Source of the DNA: Phytophthora quininea
Lineage: Eukaryota; Oomycota; Peronosporomycetes; Peronosporales; Peronosporaceae
Reading direction: 5' to 3'
NCBI GenBank assembly: GCA_011947345.1
Contig: JAAVTG010000359.1
Coordinates: forward strand, 186,001-250,000
DNA: 64,000 nt
Positions 1-9,680 of the stretch are shown here, in pieces (within the stretch, counting starts at the first letter, position 1; the number at the start of each line of letters is the position of its first letter). Position numbers and translations under genes: made by a program. Below the pieces are notes generated by a model that saw only the letters and a program-made list of their open reading frames with translations, searched no databases and was not told the origin of the DNA.

Positions 1-374
1 AGGTTGCATACTCGTTCTCATCATCGTCCTGCCACACAGAAATACATTGCTCGCCGAATGCCTTGAATTGGGCGAAAGTTCGACACTTGTTCATCCACAA
101 CAAATGCGGTCGGATAACGTCGTCGTAATATTCGCGGTCCTTCAAACGATCCAGGTTGTCTTTTGAATTGGACTTCCGAACTAAGTGAGGCCAACAGTCG
201 AGTAGCACTACATCAGACCAAACGACGCGATAAGCGTTAGAAATTGTGGTGACCAATGTATGACCATTAGTGATTTTCTTATCGGTTTGAGTGTGCGGGT
301 CGTACACTCTCATGATCATGAGTCTCTTTTTATCTGTGCATTCGTACGGAGTCAATGCTACTGGAGTTGAATGC
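1..374 (-). mobile_element. MULE-like transposase fragment, truncated at window edge
   Basis: The minus strand is open without a stop from 374 to the window edge, about 124 codons. The middle carries a Cys-Trp-Pro-His segment (residues LLDCWPHLVRK, around 110-140) followed by a charged helix and an Arg-Thr-Phe-Ala-Gln-Phe-Lys stretch. This pattern resembles the core of Mutator-like (MULE) transposases that are abundant in oomycete genomes. An in-frame stop lies just upstream at 375-377, so the N-terminal part is missing or shifted, and the rest runs off the window. The family assignment rests on remembered pattern only. It could also be another transposase or an unrelated fragment. Confidence 0.42.
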
Positions 375-1445
375 TACTGGCTAACACTCACATTGCATCC
401 GATGGATAGTCTATTCACGATGATAATAATTGTCGGAATTGCTACTCAAATAACATCCCAATACTCAGAAAGCATCCGATCGCTACTCCAAAAAATCCGC
501 ACCCAAGATCATTCCGAACCCGTCACTGCTCAAGTCCAGCTCATTGCCAGGATCCATACCCGCCTGCCTTCAATGCGACACTATCTGTTCAAGTTCTGAA
601 TCGCGCGCATGCACTACACTTCTCTACTACTTACTCTTCATGGGGCTAAGCACACAATTTCGGGTCAAGCGCATGTTCATTCGCCTGACGTCGCCAAAAC
701 TAACGGTTTTTTCCGATCAATACCCGGGGCACTATTTATCAGTGCCCTCTCACAATATAAAGTGGTGGTTATACTACTCTACAGGAGAAATACCATCCAG
801 AACTTCGTGTATGTCGTCTAGATTAAACTCTTCTTCCACGCAATTGATATCTAGGCCATTTCTCTCACCTCATGCAGAACTACTCCATTGCACGGTGACA
901 TTGACAAACTCAACGCTCGAATTCAAAACGATTATAACTCCAGCTGACCCGGGCATATTACCCTGGCCATGAGAGCGACCCAAACACGAACACCTTTCTT
1001 TCTTCTGTTGCTTCTGGATAATATCATCGACGAGCAATCATTCCACGGAAAGGTAGAGCGATCTCTGGCCTCCAGGGATTCGGTTGCTGCTTGGGTTTGC
1101 GGCGAGCACCTTTCCCTGGTTACGCCACCACTTCCTAACACTGCCGCCGCCTAACTTTCACATTTTCGTAAATTCTTGATGGTACTAGAAACTCCTTCGC
1201 GTTCATGTGCGATCTTCCTGACGACCTTCTTGCACCGCACTGGTTACGTTAGGTAGGGCATTATTCGGGTATTAATCCGTTACCTATTTGGGGTGGCCTC
1301 AACAAGTCTTTGACTTGCCAAGGCACTCGGTTTCTAATGAACTGCATGACCCCATTGAAGATCCGTAGAGCAAATGAGCAAGCAGTTAGGAATACACCAA
1401 CGTAACAATTCTAAACTCGTTGATAATCGCAAGTTTGTTAATCTA
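375..1445. other. No gene recognised
   Basis: Only short overlapping frames are present and none has recognisable domains. The longest frames, at 544-972 (+) and 932-1141 (-), lack convincing ATG starts or conserved composition. Degenerate transposon sequence continuing from the fragment at the window start is possible, but I cannot show it. Confidence 0.4.
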
Positions 1446-1859
1446 TCAACTCCAGTTCTCAATACGCAGTCGACGAGTGTCTGCCCACTTGGTCTTGCTC
1501 TTCATCTTCATCAAGAGCTTGGCCAACATCTTGGCTGACCAGTGAACAGGCCCCTTGGTAAAGATCGCCGGGAGATGAACGGCAGCACGCTCCGAATCCG
1601 CGTCGTCGGTCTTGTCCAGTTGCTGGAAGTTGTAGACGTCGTCCGAGTCGGCGTCTGCGGAACCAGTGTTGTGGCTAATGTCGACCAGAGTGAGGTCTTT
1701 GATCTTGCCGTTCTTGGCGCGGAAAACGGCCCCGTAGACTTCGTCGGTCGTACTGGAGTCGCCCTTGGCGGCGACAGAGGAACTGCCGGCGGCAACGAAG
1801 TTTTCCAAGCCAGCGACGGCGGCAACGACAGTGGCCAGAACGACGTGGCTGAGACGCAT
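1446..1859 (-). CDS. Secreted RXLR-type effector candidate
   Basis: A 137-residue protein starting at the ATG whose complement is CAT at 1857-1859. Residues 1 to about 21 (MRLSHVVLATVVAAVAG) form a clear signal peptide of the kind seen in Phytophthora effectors. A Ser/Thr/Asp-rich spacer follows. An acidic segment with Ser-Glu-Arg lies near residue 90, where many RXLR effectors carry an EER motif, then a Lys-rich, Met-rich C-terminal helix. There is no textbook RXLR tetrapeptide in the usual place, so the motif is degenerate or lost. The next gene is a paralogue with the same first 20 residues and the same Asp-Phe-Gln-Gln-Leu block, about 450 bp away on the same strand. Host-translocated function is inferred from the family pattern only. 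Confidence 0.62.
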   Translation of the reverse strand: MRLSHVVLATVVAAVAGLENFVAAGSSSVAAKGDSSTTDEVYGAVFRAKNGKIKDLTLVDISHNTGSADADSDDVYNFQQLDKTDDADSERAAVHLPAIFTKGPVHWSAKMLAKLLMKMKSKTKWADTRRLRIENWS

Positions 1860-2238
1860 CTTCGAACGGGGTCTTGGTCTTCGCGAGAGACGGCAGGTTT
1901 CAAAGTGATGGCACAGCAACACCAGCAATTGTACAGATCAGGTTGGTGAAATCAATTCCCTTTTGCACGTGTACGTCAACTTGGCTTGTGCTCCCGGAGC
2001 AGAGGTCGATGATGGGACGGACACATATGCCTCACCACTGCATTCTTTTCTCAATAGTAGATCGCGTGGTATACCTCCACCGTCATCTTTACGCCCTGCG
2101 CTGTATCTTTGGTCAAGTTGGCCTGGTCATCTGATCCAGAGGTATGCAATTGCCCTCGACAGCCACGCCCAATAACACTTCGTAGCCCCAATCGAACAGA
2201 TCTAAACCCAATTGAACGCCTGCGATAACCGCATCTAT

Positions 2239-2601
2239 CTAGTTATCGCTACGTCGGCGACGGTACGCCTTCTTGATCTTGCTCACGGTCTTCCGAATGA
2301 AGGTGACCATTTACTTGGTTGTTAGACAGACAGGGTCTTCCTTGATGTAGCGTGGGAGGCGGAAGAATGCACGCCGTTCCTCGGTTGCGTCCAATTGCTG
2401 GAAGTCGTAGGCAGCGTCCGAGTCGGAATTTGAGGGGCGATGCGTTCGATGATCTAGTGTCTTTGACGTGAGAAACAGCCCGTAGGCCTGCTTGGTTGTG
2501 TCGGTCGTACTGGAATTGACCTCGACTGCGGCGGCAACGAAATTGCCTGAACTCGCGACAGCAGCGATGATGGTTACCAAAACGACGTGACTTGAACGCA
2601 T
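2239..2601 (-). pseudogene. Effector-like paralogue, shortened by an in-frame stop
   Basis: The ATG is at 2599-2601 (complement). The open frame runs 96 codons to a TAA at 2311-2313. It has a signal peptide (MRSSHVVLVTIIAAVAS), the Asp-Phe-Gln-Gln-Leu block shared with the upstream paralogue, and a Glu-Glu-Arg at residues 74-76 followed by an aromatic/Arg stretch. After the TAA the same frame stays open for about 23 more codons rich in Lys and Arg, until a TAG at 2239-2241. That is about where the longer paralogue has its basic C-terminal helix. The stop may therefore be a recent nonsense change, or the gene may have settled on a shorter product. The degenerate motif makes translocation uncertain. 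Confidence 0.5.
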
Positions 2602-2804
2602 ACCGAGTGGTTCGTGGAAAGGAGCTTGTTGGGCGAACCGCGAATTTTAAAGTGAAGCCGTCGGTCAGTGAGGCTTCTTGATTAACTCATCGTAGCATAC
2701 TGCATACGTGCTCGGAGCTGTTGTCTGAGTGAGAAAGCTTCGGGATCAGGAAAGCGTCGTATCGAGTCCTTAGTTTTATCACAATTATTTGGACTACCCC
2801 GTGA

Positions 2805-2954
2805 TCAACTGAGCTTCGCTTCGGCCTTGACTCCACCCGAGCTTCCTGCATCCGAGAAAGTCTTCGATGAGCAGGAAACCCAACCACTGAGTTTGCTGGC
2901 CGAAATCTGAGCGATCGTGACGATTGTCATCAGGAACAGCAAACAGAGCCCCAT
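2805..2954 (-). pseudogene. Inverted signal-peptide exon of an S33 peptidase
   Basis: From the ATG at 2952-2954 (complement) the minus strand encodes about 49 residues: a hydrophobic signal peptide (MGLCLLFLMTIVTIAQISA) and then a Trp/Cys/Ser segment with Thr-Phe-Ser-Asp-Ala-Gly-Ser-Ser. Secreted oomycete S33 peptidases begin this way and then continue into an Ala-Glu-Cys-x-Val-Tyr-x-Ala-Pro-Leu motif. That continuation is missing here but appears on the plus strand from about 3074 (TECSVYRAPLYYPG). The simplest reading is that the promoter plus first coding block was flipped relative to the rest of the gene. A separate 5' fragment of another copy is the alternative. Confidence 0.5.
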
Positions 2955-3037
2955 TGCGAGAGAGTGAGACGATTGACGAATGGCCAAGTTTGTAAGAAAC
3001 AAGATACAAACTGCAGAGCTACTAGCAGTCCGCGAAG

Positions 3038-4762
3038 ATGACGACGGGAAACCACATATATATAATAATCAACGACGGGTGCCGATGGACCGAGTGCTCA
3101 GTCTACAGGGCTCCGCTTTATTATCCTGGAATATGCACAGCACGGGAATCTGTAGACGACACCGTCGACATCTTTGTCAAGCGCTATCCTGCTACAAGTG
3201 GCGACGCAAACACTGCTTCTAACGTGTGGCTTTTGCAAGGTGGGCCTGGAGCCTCGTCTACACCAAGTGAGTTTATCCATCTGCAACTTGTAGTTTGGTT
3301 GCTTCAGTCGATTTACCTCCTGTCGTCTCTGCACGAATGGTAGTAGAAGCAGATATGGCGGTACTGCACGAAAGTTTGGCTGGCAAAGTGAACGTCTACA
3401 CCATGGATCACCGCGGCACCGGGCGCAGTACACGATTGGACTGTGCTGCAGCACAGGCGACCACCACTGGATCTCCTTCGGGCACTGGAATCAAAATTTC
3501 CGAGATTCCTGCCTGCGCTACAGACCTTGAGAACCAGTTTGGAGATCTCTCATCTTTCTCGACCGCCAGTGCTGCGACGGATCTCAAGACGTTCATCGCA
3601 AAGTACACGAACAAAGCGAGTACCATCGTCTACGGTGTCAGCTACGGAACCTCTCTGGTCGAGCGGTTAATGCACTTGGCCCCCAAACAGTTACCGGGTA
3701 TGTGCTGGATAGCGTCGCCACGACTTCAGGCTCCGGAGCACCAGCAGTTGAGAAGTTTGCCTATACTTCGACGTACGACACGTACTTTGGAGAGGTAGGC
3801 GACGCCTTCATGGGGCTCTGCCAGCAAGACCGAGGCTGTAAAACCCGCTTCAAGCGCAACGGCCTGAAGAAGAGCGTCCGAAACCTCATTAACCAGTTTG
3901 ATAAGAACCCCAACTCGATATGTGCGGCGAGGGATGGAACTTCGAAACCTTCCTATATACTGCGGCAAACGCTTGGCTCGATGCTGCAGGATGCGTCAAC
4001 CCGAACGCTCATCCCTCCGATCGTCTACCGATCGCTTCGCTGTTCGGTCGATGACGTCAAAGTCTTGACTTTCTTCTACAAGACTCTGTATGGCAGCGAG
4101 ACCGACACCATGATGCCAGTCGTTAAAGACCAAGACGATGCGTATACGTCGGACTTGCTCAACTATTTGATCCAGTTCTCCGAAATGTGGGAGACCCCCA
4201 GCCGGCCATGAAGGAAATGATCAAGCGATTCACGGACGTCGAGATTTCCGACACCGGAATATACAGTCTCGTTGAGCTATACTGCGCCTTCTCTAAGGAA
4301 AACTCGCCGGCTTGCAACAAATTCACCAGTGGAGAATACGACGCCAACGGGATCATTTACGACCGAGACCAGTACTGGAACAAACGCGCCACCATCCCAA
4401 AGCAAGCCAGTGTTTTGTTGCTCAGTGGGGGTCTCGATCCACGAACGTCACCCAAATTCGCCAGATATCTCCTAGAAACTATGAAGGGGAAGAACAAGGA
4501 GCTCGTCATATTCGACTACGCCACCCATGGAACTATCATAACAACACCAACCAACGACAAGAACGCAAAAGTGACTTGTGGGATGCAGATCCTGGCCTCG
4601 TACGTGGAAAACGAAGGCGGTCTGGATAAATCCTGCATCGACGACATGCCGGCGTTTAACATAACAGCATCAGCAGACATTGTGAATCAGTACTTCTACA
4701 CCGATGACGCGTACGACGGAGTGTATCTAGGCGATGATGCCTCTGGTTCGGCATCCCAGTAG
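3038..4762 (+). pseudogene. Secreted S33 (TAP-like) serine peptidase, broken copy 1
   Basis: An alpha/beta-hydrolase peptidase. The oxyanion segment LLQGGPGASS is near 3233-3260. The nucleophile elbow GVSYGT is near 3640. The TAP-like C-terminal domain has the Asp motif LSGGLDPRTSP (about 4417-4450) and the His motif YATHGT (about 4517-4535). A GT-AG intron lies at 3267-3343 (77 nt, phase 1) and joins the exons in frame. The frame then breaks at about 3697 and about 4190, each by one missing base. The coding sequence lacks a signal peptide in this orientation; a matching one sits inverted at 2805-2954. The stop is at 4760-4762. Bases 4269-4757 are almost identical, inverted, to 8010-8498. The gene is probably dead because of the flipped 5' end, even if the two indels are sequencing errors. 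Confidence 0.72.
4269..4757 (+). repeat. Inverted near-identical tract, arm 1 (S33 C-terminus)
   Basis: This tract encodes the C-terminal 160 or so residues of peptidase copy 1. It is nearly identical to the reverse complement of 8010-8498. The two translations differ at only three positions in this tract (Val/Ala, Met/Leu, Ser/Pro), and a 120-base stretch I compared by eye was identical. Upstream of about 4269 the two copies diverge abruptly, and downstream of about 4757 they are unrelated. Confidence 0.85.
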
Positions 4763-4875
4763 AGCCGACACTACACGAGTTTCACGTTACTGTCTTCATC
4801 ACAGGATTAATACATCACCAGAGACTTAGAATGTGCGTTGGTGTGTGTGTATGTTTCGTCATGAGATTACTAACA

Positions 4876-7078
4876 CTAATTCTCTAGCAGGCGTTGCTTT
4901 TCACTCGCTAGGGTGGCCAGTGCTGCAGTTGCAAACCCCTGCGTGTCATTCGTGGGAGACACACACGCTGGCCAGTAGCCACACGTCACACAAAAGTCTT
5001 GCTTCGGATGCGATAACTCAAACACACAGCCAGGACAAAACACGCCAGGACTGTCAACCATTTCCTCCTGACCATGAGACTCAACCTCCTTAGTCGCCTC
5101 GTTTAATCTCCGTCGAGGAACATTGGCCAGATCACCATCGAAAGCGTGCAGAAATGCCTGGAAGAAATACAAGTGTTCTCTGTCGCGAATGTAAACTTGG
5201 TGGGATCGGAATACCTCACGCTGCTGCTCTGCAAACTCCTCATCAGACCAATGCGAGTCAAAGTACCCGAGTCGCAGTCGTGTGGTGCCAGCTCCAGCTT
5301 CAATAGGCTCCTTGGCTCGCCACTGCGAGAAGCTCTCGGGAACGCCTGGCGCAGGATCAACTTCCCATGCACACCTTGCGCTCCATCGCGCGGGACGGGA
5401 GTGCGTTCACCGACCATGTCACCTTTGGACAACGTCTTAGAGAAGGTCACCACTCGAGCATCGAGGTATGGGCTAATGACTTCGATCCCAAACTTCTTCG
5501 CCAATTTGGCCGTCGTGAACTGCATCGTCGATGTGATTCGCTCGTGGTATTTCTCCAGCGCTTCTTCCGTCATGCCATGGTAAAAGAGTATCCACAGAAC
5601 ACCTCGTCTGCAGCATCGCCAGTCACGAGGTATTTGACTCCACGCTCCGCTGCTTCTTTCAATGCCTCGTAGATTACGAGTGAATTACGCAACTCCATGG
5701 GGTCGCACGTGCACAGCAGTCTCGCAACGTCCGATGCGTTTGCCAGCAGATTCTCCAGAGTCACGCATAGCACGTGGTGCTGGTCGAGAGAGACATCTTT
5801 CAGTCGCTGGAAGATATCGGCAGCAAAAGCAGCATCTTGGGCAATCGGATCAGCCTGTACAGTCAGAGCGTGTCGGAACTTGAGAATCGGTCGCGCCTTG
5901 CTCTTTTTGTCGAGAGAGATCGCCATAAACTCGTCGTCGCTCTCAGCAGTGAACTCCTGGTCGCTAGCTTCGGACAAAATGGACGTGTCGAGCCCCGCGC
6001 TGAGTAAAATTCCATCGACACCACCAGGAAAGCGGTCTCGAATGTCTCGAAGTACTTGCTGAACCAATCGACGACACTCGATAATCTTGTTCGACGGCGG
6101 AGAGCGCACAAAGTCAAGGGTCAAGCTGACTTGGCGAGCTCGTAAAGCGCGCTCCAGAACCCGCAGGTCCTTGGTGTAATGATACAAGATCTGCTCGGAC
6201 GAGTACATCTCGGGGTGGTTCGGTGCCAGCGACAGTCGAGGCAGGGCCCACACCCGCCAAGCCTCGGATGGGATCCGCCCATTCCTCGGAGCACTGGCAC
6301 TTTGCTCGAAAGCTTTCTCCATTTGAGCTGCCAGCAGTTCATGGAGCGATGCGTCGTGATTGCACTCGTCAGACTGAGGAGTAGATCTCTCTTCTTCACG
6401 AACTAAAGGGTTAGTTTGGTTCTCACTCGTTCCATCAGTGAAATCATCGACTCCTTCGACGTCTACCACCAACGCACAACGGAACGCCAGCCATGGCCCC
6501 AGCACTGGATGCAAACACAATTGAGACGGCTGAACACAGCAAAATCTAAGTGACCCCACACGTATCAAACAAGGTAGCCATGAACGTACAGGACAGTGCG
6601 ATACAGCTCGAGCGGCCAGCGCCATCTTCTGCGCCAGGATCATTTTGCCCGGCTCTGTGTCCGCCACCCAGTAGACCTGCCAAAACAAGCACATTTTCAG
6701 CCTTCAGCGCAGCATTGACTTCCTAATAAATAGTTTTCCCCACCTTGGCTTGTTTTACCTGTTCACAGTCGTCACTCAGCTCCTGAATGGATTTCTGCAC
6801 TGCCTGTTTGACGTATCGGTCCACTGGGTCTGGTAGAAGTTCACCACTCTGTTGCATCTCCATGTCGGCAAAGTCCAGCAGTAAGGACCACAACCGTTTG
6901 GAATTCCCCACCAGCAGCAGCAAATGTGACTTTTAGGATGGCTACTGTCATTTTCTGGTACTGGCAGCTTGAACCTCGCCAGCGGAGACGCAGCCTCAGC
7001 CGAGTGGGTCTCCAAATAACTGTTGTAGCTCTCCACCGACAAAGGGATGAGCACGTCCAGACCTCTGGCAGCATACAT
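4876..7078 (-). CDS. CblC (MMACHC-like) / asparagine-synthase-like fusion protein
   Basis: The N-terminal half resembles MMACHC/CblC, the cytosolic protein that removes the upper ligand of cobalamin. It has Gly-Leu-Asp-Val with Ser-Tyr-Asn (about 7015-7065), PDPVDRYV (about 6810-6835), CLHPVLGPWLAFR (about 6480-6515) and a Trp-x-x-Trp plus Tyr-Ser-x-Glu-Gln segment (about 6180-6275). The same open frame, with no stop or needed splice site, runs into an asparagine-synthase-type ATP-pyrophosphatase domain. That domain has ILLSAGLDTS (about 5990-6015), TGDAADEVFCGYSF (about 5580-5620), SPYLDARVV (about 5450-5475), GERTPVPRDGA (about 5385-5415) and a C-terminal Cys-x2-Cys...Cys-x2-Cys knuckle. 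The frame breaks at about 6943, 5582-5585 and 5338-5340, each by one apparently missing base. An intron probably lies between about 6520 and 6600. The start at 7078 is provisional, since the frame stays open upstream to about 7260. The stop is at 4876-4878. Confidence 0.68.
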
Positions 7079-7280
7079 AGAGACCGTTAAACAGGATGCC
7101 AGTGCTAGATGGTTGATGGGGCCACGTACTTGGACGCTAGAGCTGCGTGCAGCAGGCCGCAGATCCGTCTCTTTTCGGGGATCATGGAGCGAAACCTCAC
7201 GGATCGTAACCCAAGTTTCAATAACAGTTTCGATTCCTTCTATGATAGCAGACTTCGCTGAAAGTGTGTCACCTCATCTC

Positions 7281-7812
7281 AAAGAGCTTTGCAACAGAGA
7301 GAGAGAGAGAGGAAGGTAGTCTATTTAACGATTAGTTATTAGTCTCCTTGATGCAGCTTCCATCGATGTAGCATCGTTAGTTCTCTCGTCTTGGGCCGCT
7401 TGAAAGCGTATGACAGTTTCCGGTCGGGAGCTTCGGGCATGCTATCCAGACAGTCCACGACTAGTCTGAGATATATTCCTTGCATCCGGCTTTGTGGTCC
7501 GTGTGCTTCTTTCCAAGCAACAGCATGTATTTGCCTTAAGCATTTTCCCCACATACTCTTCACTTGGTGTTGCGCCGTCCAAGTTTTGCCTTCGTGCACT
7601 AAGCTGTTGCGGGTCTGCCAAAGCAAGGTTATCGCCATACTACACATGGCCCACCACATTCGTTGGGCCGCCGTTTCCGTTTCCTTGTTGAATTGACCGT
7701 ACATTGCTCGCATTTGACGAATGAATTCCTCGCTTATTGGAGGAGCTTTACGTTGGGCAATGTTCCTGCTGAACCCACTGAATCTCTTCCTCAGATAAAG
7801 AGCTTTGCAACA
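7281..7812 (-). mobile_element. 5'-truncated LINE insertion with 16-bp target duplication
   Basis: A perfect 16-bp direct repeat (AAAGAGCTTTGCAACA) at 7281-7296 and 7797-7812 brackets a 500-bp insert at 7297-7796. Read on the minus strand, the insert starts inside an open frame and, after the stop at 7339-7341, ends in about 40 bp of untranslated DNA closing with a (CT)n run against the target repeat. A 5'-truncated body, a simple-repeat 3' end and a long target-site duplication are hallmarks of target-primed reverse transcription. The insertion sits just upstream of the CblC-asparagine synthase frame. Confidence 0.8.
7339..7796 (-). pseudogene. LINE reverse-transcriptase ORF, C-terminal tail
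   Basis: About 150 codons without an ATG start, read from the 5' edge of the insertion. The segment MAITLLWQTRNSLVHEGK and the surrounding Trp/Arg-rich helices match the region that follows the reverse transcriptase in plant and oomycete LINE ORF2 proteins (the zf-RVT / RNase H-like tail). No polymerase motifs are present, so the copy cannot move on its own. The frame is intact over its whole length and the target repeat is perfect, both of which suggest a recent insertion. Confidence 0.68.
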
Positions 7813-7860
7813 AGTCAACAGTCCGTATTCCTCGTCATCAAGACAAACTATCTACAATAA

Positions 7861-8990
7861 TTATCCTGCTATCCGGTATTGCAAGCTCGCGCGAACGATC
7901 CGAAGATTTACACATCGATAAGCGAGTCCCAGATGGAGGAAGCAGCTATTGCGTACAGAGTGCAGTGAATGGAATCCCCGGAGTCCATATAGACTGTATC
8001 TCTGGCGGAAGCTGGATGCCGAACCAGGGGCATCATCGCCTAGATACACTCCGTCGTACGCGTCATCGGTGTAGAAGTACTGATTCACAATGTCTGCTGA
8101 TGCTGTTATGTTAAACGCCGGCATGTCGTCGATGCAGGATTTATCCAGACCGCCTTCGTTTTCCACGTACGAGGCCAGGATCTGCATCCCACAAGTCACT
8201 TTTGCGTTCTTGTCGTTGGTTGGTGTTGTTATGATAGTTCCATGGGTGGCGTAGTCGAATATGACGAGCTCCTTGTTCTTCCCCTTCAGAGTTTCTAGGA
8301 GATATCTGGCGAATTTGGGTGACGTTCGTGGATCGAGACCCCCACTGAGCAACAAAACACTGGCTTGCTTTGGGATGGTGGCGCGTTTGTTCCAGTACTG
8401 GTCTCGGTCGTAAATGATCCCGTTGGCGTCGTATTCTCCACTGGTGAATTTGTTGCAAGCCGGCGAGTTTTCCTTAGAGAAGGCGCAGTATAGCTCAGCG
8501 AGGTCAAACAATTCATAGCCAGACGTGCGGGAACTTGCAAACCGCCGGGTCAGCTCTTTCATGAACCCCACGCCTCGGAAAAATCGATCAGGTTGCTCAG
8601 CAGATTGGACGAGTACGCCTCGTCTTGACACTTCGTGGTCGGGGTCTCGCCGAAGAAAGTCTTGGAAAAGTAACTCAAATCTTCATCGTCGTCGGACGGC
8701 GAGCGGAACGATCTGGGGATGAGTTGTCGAAGTGACGCGTCCTGCACCAGCAGCAAGCCGAGTATCCGCCGCAGAAAATGGAAAGCCTAGGAAGTTCCAT
8801 CCTGCATCGTACAAGTCGTGTTTGGGTCCTTGTCAAACTTGTTGATCAGGAGTTGCACACTTTTCAGCAGACCGATGGGCTTGAAATTTGACTCCTGGTT
8901 GAAGGTGAAGATGAGAGCTGCCAGATCCCCGAAGCGCAGCACTGTCCGGATGTCAATTACTTACTGGTTGGGGTGCTGGATAGACGACGA
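7861..8990 (-). pseudogene. S33 peptidase, broken copy 2 (C-terminal part)
   Basis: This is the minus-strand counterpart of the peptidase at 3038-4762. Translating from about 8990 downward gives a middle segment homologous to copy 1 (FNQESNFKPIGLLKSVQLLI, about 8850-8920), a stop at about 8790, more homologous sequence (about 8559-8756), then the TAP-like C-terminus at 8010-8498 with the Asp motif LSGGLDPRTSP and the His motif YATHGT. The N-terminal half with the catalytic serine is absent. After 8010 the frame runs on into unrelated sequence to 7861. The upstream segment has only moderate identity to copy 1, whereas 8010-8498 is nearly identical. The gene is truncated and cannot encode an active enzyme as it stands. 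Confidence 0.7.
8010..8498 (-). repeat. Inverted near-identical tract, arm 2 (S33 C-terminus)
   Basis: The partner of 4269-4757 on the opposite strand. The arms are about 3.25 kb apart and enclose the CblC fusion gene and the LINE insertion. Identity stops abruptly at both ends, as in a gene-conversion tract or an inverted duplication breakpoint. Confidence 0.85.
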
Positions 8991-9380
8991 GCGTTGTGCG
9001 ATGGTATGACGTTGTGAGTAGAGGAATTAATATAACCCAGCAGATATCTACTGTTTTCAACTTTCGTGCGGGACTACATTGAATTTATTTTGTGAAATCA
9101 TAGCTACGCAGGGATGTATTTTCCTTTTGTGGTATTGCCAAAGTTGGAGAATGCACTTTGAGGCCTTAAGGAGGCGCCATGACAACCGGAGCGCAGCGTA
9201 GGTCTGTCAGGGATTGCGCGAAGGCCGGATGCATACCGCAAAGTAGTACCTATCTAATCCGCGCGGCATCCTTGCCCCCACGAGCGAAACGAGGTAGGCG
9301 GTGCAAACGCCGCTCAACTGAGAGCGTAGCGATGATCTACAGGTTTGACGCAATGAGACTACTCTTAGTACTAGTAATGA
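8991..9380. other. No gene recognised
   Basis: No frame here has recognisable domains, and no repeat structure was seen. It may contain the decayed 5' part of peptidase copy 2. Confidence 0.4.
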
Positions 9381-9680
9381 CTAGTACACTGCAACCACAA
9401 GGGCTCTGATGCTCTCGACCAACTTTGCTTTAGTTGCTGGATGAAAACAACATCTCTTAAAGACGTCGCGGAGATCATCGACGAGACGCAGTATTCGGTT
9501 GTATCTTTCTAGTTGGCGGAGTAATGGCAAAGTATCAGGAATGTATTTGCCATCTCCACCCTGTTTTACTGGTAATGAATATTTTGCGCTGATAAAATCC
9601 AATACATTAGTCAGTCGAAGTCGCTCACTTCCCAATTCTCTAGTGGCAACAGCAGCATCTTTCACCTTTTGAACGATGCC
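9381..9680 (-). CDS. Unidentified open frame, possibly a gene fragment
   Basis: The minus strand is open here with protein-like composition (helical, Leu/Arg-rich, for example LPLLRQLERYNRILRLVDDL, and a Cys-Cys pair near the end). The stop is at 9381-9383. The open frame continues through the antisense of the neighbouring plus-strand gene, so its upstream limit is unclear. I do not recognise the family. It could be a fragment of a transposon or of a larger protein. Confidence 0.22.
   Translation of the reverse strand, partial: GIVQKVKDAAVATRELGSERLRLTNVLDFISAKYSLPVKQGGDGKYIPDTLPLLRQLERYNRILRLVDDLRDVFKRCCFHPATKAKLVESIRALVVAVY

Noticed and set aside
7281..7330. GA-rich microsatellite as an independent simple repeat
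   Set aside because: It is the 3' terminal tract of the LINE insertion, abutting the target duplication.
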